From: Cristatella mucedo
Taxonomy: Eukaryota > Bryozoa > Phylactolaemata > Cristatellidae
Direction of reading: 5' to 3'
DNA: 64,000 nucleotides
Assembly (NCBI GenBank): GCA_009760855.2
Contig: WPIO01000042.1
Span: 1,457,001-1,521,000 of the forward strand
The notes under the pieces were generated by a model. That model did no database searches. It was not told where the DNA came from and saw nothing but the letters and a program-made list of their open reading frames with translations. The position numbers and the translations under genes were made by a program. How positions within the stretch are numbered: the first letter of the stretch is position 1; every line of letters starts with the position of its first letter. Below are positions 46,387 to 64,000 of the stretch, one piece after another.

Positions 46387-49300
46387 TACCTACAACTACA
46401 CATTTGTCTTCAAAATGGCATTAATGGTATGGTTCACATTGGTTTTGTAGAAAAGCAAATAGATAGATCCATTCAGAATCCATACTAGCAACACGACCCA
46501 GAGCTTCGATCACTTAATCGCTAGATTGAATTAATCCGACCTCATGTGCGCAGCAGCCTTGAACTGTTCGCGTAACTGCCAAAGCAGTCCTTGTGGCTTG
46601 GGCAGCAGACCGTCATGGAAAGGCCAAGAAAATGTACAGCGAGCGCTTGCACGCCACAGCAAGCATCATTACTTACCCATATAGCTCTGCCGGCCAATGC
46701 AAGCTCGATATAACAACCTTCAGATAGGTTTTGCTCCGTCAAATTACAGTACCGGGAAATCACCTTCAATTAGAAACCAGCAGCTTTTGAATGGTGCCAT
46801 AGAAGCACACGAACGCAGCTTTCTGTGGGTCTGAGAAGACCAATGGTAGCCAAACTGATCGTGTGCGATTCAAGAATCTTTATCAGCAGCTCGCCATAAA
46901 TGAGATGACCGCTTGCTCCTTCTCACCAATGCCCCCAGCTTAAGGGTGCATCTCGGCGAGTAACGATTGTCACACCACGTACGGCTTGTGCTGTTTGAAG
47001 GTGGATTGCCTAGCTAAGCAACAACGGTAATATCCAAATGCAAAATCCATGCCCAGGCTGAGTTACTGCTACGATATCAGGCAGCTGCCACAGGGGAGAG
47101 GTCAACCGCAGTTTTATTAAACTGGTGGTGAGAGCAGCAGAGCCACAAGTGCCGGGTACTTTATTATTAGCCGCATTCAGTGTTGCATCAGTTACAAGAG
47201 TTCAGCTGCCGCCCGTGTGCAAAAGCTTGCAAAGCCGTCGGCTTCCTGCCACGCGCATGGCTGCATCAAGTCGAACTGGAGAGACTACAGCGTGTTGCTA
47301 CTGCATCCTATATATGCAGAGGTCAGCAACCTCAGGTGCGAGCACGCCGAGCTGGTCTCGCAGCGTACCGAACAACGTCTGCATATCGATGCCGAGTACC
47401 GAATTTCTTTAAGAAAAGGAGACAAGGGAAGCACAAGTTGTTTTTATATATTGTAATAAGTCTTGGCTGGCTTGAGAGGCGAGCAAATAGTCTCGGGCTG
47501 ACCACCAGCCAGACTTGCCTATGGCCCCACACCTACCAAGGAGCTTTCAGCAGCCGTGCTGGGGAGGCCGCCTGGTAGGTCGCTGCTCGAAGGGAGCAAT
47601 CGCTTGCCGCAGCATCACGGCCGAGAGTAGGAGACCACTATCAGCACCTCTGGCTCTCAGCTCAGGTCTCCTCACGAAGAGGCGTGCTCGAGCAGGGTGC
47701 AACAGCTTATGCCGAATGCTACCGGTAGCGGTAATCACACTCACTTCGGTGAGGGCTAGCTTCGACCGTACACAGCCAACATCACACACATACTTTCAGG
47801 TGCCACCTGCCACAAATAAGTACACTGGGGAAAAAAGCATTGCTACCACTTAGTGCCACAGTAAGGCGGTAACGCACTGTAGCAAGTCAGCTGCAAAATG
47901 AAAAACTAGCCGCACGCAGGCCGCGACTCCTGCCTCCAGTTTCCGAAGCCCCAACAGAGCCCACCCACGATCGGACGATGCATGCACTTCACATGCACCG
48001 AGGGGGCGCAAACAGGTCGGCAATACGCAAGCGAGTCTGCAGCGTAAGGTAAGTTGCAACTCACAGTAGTAGAGCTGTGCCGTCTTCCTCGATGCTGTAG
48101 ACGCTTACAGACTCTCAAAGACTGCTGCTGCTGCTGGTACAGCGGTGCTACTGCACATGGGCACAAGGCTGTACAGAAGTGCCGCCGAGGGACAACAACA
48201 CAGCCAAGCTTGATATCAGTTAACATGGCCGCTCCGCTGAAGTACTGCTTGTTTGCAGGTCGGCATCGCAGCAGGACACGCTCGGGCAAGGCAGAGAGAG
48301 GGCGAGGCATCGGGATGGCGACCCGGCCAGTGCTATGGTACGACTCGTCGCCTGGCAGCTGCTTCCGCCCCACGTTAGAGCCAGCAGCAATGTGTGAGCA
48401 GCGATGTGTGCGAACGAAACTGCAGCCACGTGGCCGGCGCTTGTACGAGTGTCCGGGCTCACCAAGCTCGTCGGCTCAAGTCGCACCGCAGGCAGTGAGA
48501 GACCGCTGCGCACACAGAGAGAGACAGAGAGAGGTCTCGGTAAGAGGCTGCACGGCATGCTCCTCCCATCGAATGCAGCCTGCTACGTCAGACACAGCCC
48601 AGCAGCGCCAAGGACTGCAAGCACCAAAGCCGGAGACACCGGGAGGAAAAGCGGCATCGCTCTCAGCAGGCACACCAGCTGCAGCAATGTGAGCAGCTGT
48701 GAACCTCGTGAATAGGCTGCAGCCAAGAATATGCACCGACACAAGTGATCAGCCGTGGCAATCCAGGCATGTAGCGACATTATACAACACCGGTAGCACA
48801 TTGGAACAGACTATCTTGCTACAGCACCGAAGATCGAACCGCAATCAACTTACACTTAAGAATCCTCAGCTTCTGATTACCCTAGCTAACCTGACGACAG
48901 CTAAAGCTGCAGTACTCGTGAAAGCACGAGTGTGGAGATAGAGAGGAGAGAGAAACATGACGTCTTCACGAAATGATGAAATGACAGAACGCGTGAACTT
49001 GTGTGACTAGAGTAAATAAGGCGATTCTGCCAACCAAAGCAGGAGCAAAACCAAGGTGGTTGGTGATCATCAAGTACGAGGGGCTAAATAAAGTGCCAGC
49101 TGCTATACTACAAGATCGGACTAATCAATTTCGACTGCTTCTTGAGTGGGGCACTACACTACTTGTCAGGTCACGAGGACGGTCTTGAGAATGCTATCCT
49201 TCAGTAGTAGTAGCAGTTCTGGCATAATTCAGATTACTTACTGAGTCAAATGCCAGCAAGCGCCATCTCATTTTGACCTACCAGGGATGCTAAAGGCAGG

Positions 49301-51362
49301 CAGTCGCAGGTTTGCTGCCATGGATGCCGACACCTTAACTATACTGGATATTACTGTAATGCGCACAGCATATTTCCACAACTTACCTCCTAAAGTCACA
49401 TCACGAGCTGCTTATTCTGGGTGACCCAACCAGGGACAGCTGCAAAAGACTTCTGGCATATAGTAAACAGAACTTCAGTTTGAAAAAGATTGTGTGCAGC
49501 ACCCGTGGCTGCTGCACGTGGCCACGCATCTGCTCAATGTTCACACTCCAGTACCCATCCCTTAGGTGACCGTCCGACCGTACTGTCTAGGCTCCAAGGT
49601 TCTAACTCATGATAACGAAGATCGTTACTGGAAAAGAAAACTAAATCCATGGACAGATGGAGCCACTGACAATGAGCATCACAATTATATAACGCGATTC
49701 CAGTATGCCTAGTCATTCCAGTATGCTTTGCCGAAGTGCTGTACTTAGTACATAACCTGTGGGTAATAGGCAACGTTCAGATACGTGACAGATTCGTTCT
49801 CGCTGTTTCCCAGACTGCACTAGCATCTACAGAGCTGCGGAACCCATTTGAAATTACTCCATAAGTCGAGCAGCTCTGATGAACATACCATCTTCCAGCA
49901 TACTGGCTTATTCAAACGTGAAGCTGCATATCAACAATAGTAAACACTCCAAAAAATTGGCAGCCCCGGTATCAGGGTCGAAAGTACCAGCAAAGAGGCA
50001 GTCGGAACAAAATTACGCTGGCCTCCGGCTGGTATGGCTATGTTTATGGCGACCTTAATGAAAGGTCAGCAGCCAACGAAGCAGCTCCCGAGTCAAGTCC
50101 ATCGAGCTCATGTGGTGAAGCACACCCCAACTGCTTCGATTGTTGACAAATTTTGAATGCTTAAGGCATCACCTGGCCTGATAACAGAGCTGATTATGTG
50201 ACTAAGCCAATCACATTGGCATCAGAGAACGTCACCTCCACAATGAGCATGGTCACACAAAACCAAGGCATTAATATCGACGTCATAGAAAATGCCTGAC
50301 ATAGCATGAGCACTTTCCATTTCCTTGCCCAAAGACCAAGTCTAAAGACAAAAACCACCAACCTTTACTTAAGCTGGGCTTAAGCTATTGCAATAACGAA
50401 CGAGCACCGGCTTCCCAACGAAAGCTCTACTTCAAGTGATAACACATACAGGTGCATGAAGTAATAAATAAAAGCCAGGCAGCTTCTTTCAAGAGCTTTG
50501 CATGAAGTGCTGAACCTGCGACCTTAGAAACAGCCTCGATCTACTGCTGCTTATCGATCACGTCATCGACGGCATGCCGGAGCTGGTCATGCCGAAATAA
50601 ACACCACCCAAACATGAGGTAAGTACTGACTCCGGGTGCACGGACGTCTTTATCATATTCTGTCACAGGTCAAGTTGAATGTATCCCTTACGGCAATAAA
50701 CATAAGACAATCATTACCAGCAAACACTGCTTGCTGGAGGTTGAGATCCACAGATATGTTGCATTCATTATATAAAGATAATTCCCAAGATGGATCATTA
50801 CAAAATTAGCAACTCGGCCCATGCAGGTAGTGGCAGCAAGGATGCCGAAGCTCCTTGCTGGTGCTTTTCTGTGGGGTGTCCATGTGGCCCATATATGTAT
50901 GCCAAGTAGTATGACGATCAGACAAAGCTTCTCCGTCCGCCACAGCACTTACTGTAGAATGTCAGCAGCAAAGCAAGACGCAATTTTGGAAGCAATTTTT
51001 GCAGCAATTCACAAGCGCAGCAGCTCAGAATAGAATCCAAACGGTTAAGCTGCATCAGCAGCAGCTTACTTCAGTACACAGACAAATTAAGACCACGACC
51101 TGAACGACACAAGCTTAATCTGAAAATGCAATCTATAAGACTGTGCTAAGCTGAAAGGGTACTTCCACAGAAGTTTCCTCTGGCAGCAAAGTTAAAAGAT
51201 TCACCGAGATGGTTAAGAGCTGCCGGCACACCAGCTGAAGCTCGGATAGGCCTTAACCATTGGCCGACTTCCCCATTTCGTGCCTAACTCGTGGGCTTGA
51301 TCGCTACAGCATAAGTCAAGCACTTGTAATAGAGATTTGAGTTATTAAAGAGCTATAAAAAT

Positions 51363-51431
<69 letters not shown>

Positions 51432-52590
51432 AAATACCAACATAATGTGAATACCCACAAGGTCAGAGATCAGCAGCCGGAAAACGTGACAAAACCACTG
51501 TAAGAAAACGTGCACAAACAAATGTCTTAAATGCCAAGAAAGGTATACAGCATTGGGGCCCTAGCAACAACAGAGGTTTTGCCACGAGGGAGACTGGTCG
51601 GGAAAGAGAACTCCTACCCTTGTTTTGCTTGAGGACCAGTTACAAGATAGTTAAGGCAGGCCTTTCTTTAATCACACAATGCCGTGGTAAATTTACCCGA
51701 CGATAAGCAGGAATCAAGTCATACCAATTCTCTCCCAGAACCGTCACAAATCGATCTGTTATGTGGAATCCACCAGGGTCCAATTAATAATGCTGTTAAT
51801 TTTGGACTCCCGAGATTAACAGTCAGGTGCTAAATAACTGGTAACTGCTACTGATTAGCGAAGCTTTTGCCAATCCAAGGTTTGCCGTAATACTCACTAC
51901 CACTTCAAACCCATTGTAGGGCATACTAGTTAGGCCTCAGAACGACTTGTTGATCACTTCTCTCTGCCCACGTGTACCACAAACATATTTTGCCCATTTT
52001 GACCAACGATAAATATTGCCTGACACGAGCACTTGCCTTAGCACCTAAGCAGATGGCATATCACTTTAGCTACATAAATGCTCAAGCACAAACATGCAGC
52101 AACATTTGCAATTTCGGGCAGTGTGGGTACATTACCGGTAAGTTCGTAAATCATCAGTCTGAAGGCAGCAGTAGGCATCAAATCGTCTCTTTTTTCGACA
52201 ACGGGCTCAGTCGATAGAGAGAGTAGCAGAACGGCCACAAGCAGCCTTCATTTGGAATGCACTGGCCTACACTTCTATCGTGCAAATCGCTGCTGCCACT
52301 GCCTTATGACTCGTATCCACTAGCGCACTTTCAGAGCCTCAGGGTAGCCAGCTTCAGCTCTAGCACAGCAAGTGCCAAGAAATGCCAAGTTCACAGCATG
52401 CATATATCTGTCGCCACATAAGTAACACGCCATCCCACAGACTGTTACATTTTCTGTACTAGCAAAAATAACTAACTGTAAGAGCCACTCCACTACAGAA
52501 ACTTAAATTGGCCGAACGAAAACGCCAGCATGCTTCAAGATTAAAAATACAATTACGGCTAGTACTGTGGCAATGCACCACTAAGTAAAT
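46387..52590. other. unassigned interval (~6.2 kb)
   Basis: I find no gene I can support. 47100-48750 is GC- and CpG-richer with CAG runs. A frame at 48054-48692 contains an ATG in strong context near 48224 (AACATGGCCGCTCCG) but no known domain or splice pattern. The rest is average-composition DNA without recognisable repeats apart from the TA tract at 51365. Confidence 0.4.
51365..51429. repeat. (TA)n microsatellite
   Basis: A perfect TA run of about 32 units. Confidence 0.97.
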
Positions 52591-52735
52591 CGCCGAGCTG
52601 GTTTGGTCCAACGGTTAAGGTGCTCGCCCAATCAAGGTCTGACTGAGGCCGTGGGCTCGAGCCCCGAGGCATATGTGAAGCACCTGAATAGTGATTAGGT
52701 TCTCTTGAAGCGCTCTATAAATGAATTATATATTT
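52591..52735 (+). mobile_element. SINE family 2 copy
   Basis: GCTGGTTTGGTCCAACGG (A-box side), GGGCTCGAGCCCC (B-box), then GAAGCACCTGAATAGTGATT and TCTCTTGAAGCGCTCTATAA. Confidence 0.85.
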
Positions 52736-52948
52736 TTATATTAAATCCAACCACGATCTTAAGCCTCAAGCGACCACATCCAACACAATCCTCCACCTCC
52801 AACCAGGCCTCATGAGTCAGATTTGCGTGCTGACTGATTGCGTGGAGCCTTAACAATAATTTATTAGACACATCCCCTGAACCTGACCATATATTCTTGT
52901 TGCTACCTGGTCTTCACTAGCACTAGTCTTTGCCATCGATATGTAATG

Positions 52949-53040
52949 CTAGTTCGGCCCAGTGGTTAATGGGCTCTCCCCGACCATGGTCTGGCCTAGA
53001 TCGTGGACTCGAGCCGTGGCATATGTGAAGTGATATAATA
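52949..53040 (+). mobile_element. SINE family 2 copy, tail-truncated
   Basis: GCTAGTTCGGCCCAGTGGTT, then GTGGACTCGAGCCGTGGCAT and ATGTGAAGTGATATAATAT. The stem-loop tail is lost. Confidence 0.75.
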
Positions 53041-53548
53041 TAATAAACATGACATATGATAAATATATTACATTCTCATAGTGCTACGAAAGTGCATTAT
53101 ATTCATTTATCTTCTCGACTCTCGTATTCAGTCTTGCCGGCTCTCTCTCTTTCCCTCCTTTCTCTCGGTTTGTGTCATCCTTGCTGTCCATCGCTACACT
53201 TTCTACAATCCCATCCTCACATACCAAACGAGAGCTAGAGCCATTACCAGCATTACCACACTAACCAAGGACAAGGTCTCAAAAAATTAATCGTACAATA
53301 ACATGTATGATAACTTGGAACCGTACTAGTTCAGCAACATGTAAGACCCGGCATTACCGCACGACCATGACGCCTTGATAACTTGGAGCATTATTGGGCT
53401 GCAAAACAAATGAAAGCCAAAGTGGACCATAGCCTTAAACAATGTCGACCACTATTCAACCGTAGCACACCACGTGCTCCAGACCCACCGGACGTTGCCT
53501 TCTTTTCTGCACAGGCGCATTCCACACTCAGGTGTTCACATTTCCAAT

Positions 53549-53554
53549 TTTATT
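53549..53554 (-). terminator. possible polyadenylation signal of the DBHS gene
   Basis: AATAAA on the minus strand, about 360 bp past the stop codon at 53914. Position is plausible, but there is no transcript evidence. Confidence 0.3.
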
Positions 53555-53913
53555 ATACAAGCAACGCCGTACTCTACATAAATGGGATCGCCGGATTGCT
53601 ACACAGTATAAACATAGACAGCCAACTGTTGCACACAGGACTGCGCACCTATCCTGCTGCATCGACGCTGGCATGCACACACTCAGCTATACGGGCTGCT
53701 ACGCACGTGGGTCGCAGTCTACATATAAGCAAGGATGCGTACGAAGACGAGAGCCGTGTCTGCTACAAAAAACGAGAGACCGACTGCTCTCTTATTAACT
53801 TCCTGGTAGGCGGTCGACTCATGACTGCTCGCTCCCACACAATGCAGCATGTGTGCAAAACACCGATCGAACCCTCTCTCTAGAGAATGTACACTCAACC
53901 CGTTGAAACGTAC

Positions 53914-62608
<8,695 letters not shown>

Positions 62609-62681
62609 TTGCTGAACCAAAAAGTATAACACAACAACGTCCTATTCCACGCCGAGATCAATATGGCTGACCGAATATGGT

Positions 62682-62687
62682 CACGTG
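62682..62687. promoter_or_regulatory. E-box (CACGTG) upstream of the DBHS start
   Basis: CACGTG lies about 74 bp before the start codon, in GGTCACGTGGT context. A GCCATATTG-like element (YY1-type, reversed at 62659-62667) lies between them. Both are common near TATA-less start sites of housekeeping genes. No TATA box is seen. Function is inferred. Confidence 0.35.
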
Positions 62688-62989
62688 GTGAGCAACTCAA
62701 CGGATTCGTCCTTGGATTATGGATAAAAATGAGATTATCGAGCGTACTTCTAATGAATTACTACGAATTAATTTTACAGTATAGAAAACCTAAAAAATTC
62801 CGAAACACCAAACAGCCTCTGATCGCGCGAGTCGCCTACTACCGGCTGCGGGCCGGCCATTGCATAGATATACTCCATGGGCTGAGGATATCTATGGACC
62901 AGGGTTTGTCAGGTTTTTGGCGCTTCCGATCGCTTCTTCAATAGACGTACATCACCGGAACACCCACGTATGCAATAACAATTAACTTT

Positions 62990-63120
62990 ATAATAATTGA
63001 GCATTGTTATAGCACCTTGATAAAATAAAATTTCTTTGTAGGCGCATGACAAATGCTGGAAAGGAAACACGCCCACCGAAGTGCCCAGAAAGAGATTGAG
63101 TTCTCTGTGGGCGACATAAA
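62990..63120. mobile_element. two opposed LINE family B tail scraps
   Basis: 62990-63075 is a reversed tail (AGCACCTTGATAAAAT...TAGGCGCATGACAAATGCTG). 63081-63120 is a forward tail (CCAGAAAGAGATTGAGTTCT, then GTGGGCGACATAAA). Together they form an imperfect inverted repeat. Confidence 0.65.
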
Positions 63121-63126
63121 CATAAA

Positions 63127-63262
63127 ACTAGCAGATTTAACAGCCTTTTTTACATAGAAAAAGAAGAGCTTTTATGGCTATCACCACAGCTTGCAGCGGC
63201 AATACAGGATCGTCAACCGCAGAGTGAAAAGCAGCCGCCTTACCTAGTGTGCCAGCACGGCT
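63127..63262 (-). mobile_element. SINE family 1 copy, partly deleted
   Basis: Reversed family 1 (CTAGCAGATTTAACAGCC ... CCTTACCTAGTGTGCC). The B-box region is deleted or degenerate (GATCGTCAACCGCAGAG). Confidence 0.75.
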
Positions 63263-63289
63263 ATATCGCCAGTTTTACTATAATCATTA

Positions 63290-63665
63290 TTATTAACACC
63301 TCAAATCCCTCGAAGGCCATGCATTTCATTCGCATGCTTTCAAAGCCTAGAAATCACTCCCTACTAACGTCATGGCATCCCCTGACTTGACACAATTATA
63401 ATTGGAGCTAGAAAAACACACCTGTTTATAATAGCATTTATAGCGGGTCCTTGCGATTCGTCCTCTGTGTACTTCTGTGTACTGACGCTGCGCTTGCTAC
63501 CAATAACCATGTTTTACTTGCTAAAGCTCCACTTCTAACAAGATCATAAAAGCTGATATTGTGCATTTTACAACTAATCATTTGATCGTGCCTTCTTTAC
63601 AGCATATGTAAAGTGCCTGGAAAGAGATCTAGTTCTCCGAGGGGCTGTACAAATATATTATTATT
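63290..63665 (+). mobile_element. LINE family B 3' fragment
   Basis: ACCTCAAATCCCTCGAAGGC begins in the C-terminal coding region (relic of LKSFGDRAF). GTAAAGTGCCTGGAAAGAGA and (ATT)n close the 3' end at 63610-63670. Confidence 0.8.
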
Positions 63666-63670
63666 ATTAA

Positions 63671-64000
63671 CGATGGTGTGGTGTTAATATATCGTTCCAA
63701 GCCTACTAAACATCTATCCGAGAAATGTACAACTCGCTGCTACAGAATCGATAACCAGGGATTAGTAAGCAGCACTCTATCGTGCGTAGATGAGAAGACA
63801 CAAGTTCACATAACAGTCATGCTTAGGCCAGCATGCACCATCGCAAAAAAAGGATCATGCTGAGAGCATCCTACTAGTAGGTCTGCGGTTAGTAGCACGC
63901 ACTGAACCGTGCGTTCTATATGAGCAACAGCATCGTCACTGGTCGTGCTGTGATAAGGGAGAAAACGCTACAGAATTTCAGCCCATCTAAGCAAACAAGC
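63671..64000. other. unassigned end of window
   Basis: No recognisable gene or repeat. The open frame at 63678-63863 has no family signature. Confidence 0.4.

Noticed and set aside
48054-48692. 212-codon plus-strand frame as a gene
   Set aside because: Overlapping frames of similar length exist on the other strand, it has no recognisable domain, and the open state follows from GC-rich composition.
62616-62632. Upstream in-frame Met of the DBHS gene
   Set aside because: It would add only MLYFLVQQ before the Arg/Gly-rich start typical of these proteins; the Met at 62608 is preferred.

Overview
This window is animal (metazoan) nuclear DNA, most likely from an invertebrate. The grounds are one clearly spliced gene with GT-AG introns, tRNA-derived SINEs, many 5'-truncated CR1/L2-group LINEs, a hAT DNA transposon relic, a Ty3/mdg4-like LTR element and abundant microsatellites. 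I cannot name the species, and nothing prokaryotic was seen.

Two cellular genes can be supported. (1) A minus-strand ten-exon gene at 62608 to 53914 encodes a complete 628-residue DBHS-family (NonA/NONO/PSPC1/SFPQ) RNA-binding protein. All reading-frame phases close across the nine introns. (2) A plus-strand single-exon ORF at 24707-26122 encodes a 471-residue predicted type I membrane glycoprotein of unknown function, with a signal peptide, an N-glycosylated ectodomain, one membrane span and a tyrosine-bearing tail.

Layout. 1-3238: Gag-protease end of an LTR retrotransposon on the minus strand, broken by one frameshift, with its LTR. 3239-9600: LINE copies, a 49-bp minisatellite and a pair of ~430-bp direct repeats flanking a LINE. 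9600-11870: GC-rich unassigned DNA with GA tracts, a strong hairpin and a 12-bp repeat. 11874-13992: a second LTR copy carrying a ~900-bp CT tract, followed by a ~380-bp GA tract. 14036-22137: LINE copies of two families (here called A and B) and a SINE. 22796-24700: a duplicated segment with (GT)n and no recognised gene. 24707-26122: the membrane protein. 27917-44720: a dense nest of LINEs, SINEs and the hAT relic. 44720-53900: mostly unassigned DNA with SINEs. 53914-62608: the DBHS gene, whose introns hold SINEs, a LINE fragment and long (CA)n and (TA)n tracts. 62990-63665: more SINE and LINE pieces.

Nothing here is a new multi-gene system. The strongest observations are a tRNA-derived SINE family that appears to share its 3' stem-loop tail with LINE family B, an LTR whose internal 78-bp repeat varies between two copies, a reconstructable stack of nested insertions at 29040-41640, and the orphan membrane protein. 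Coordinates of repeat edges are approximate (about 5-30 bp).
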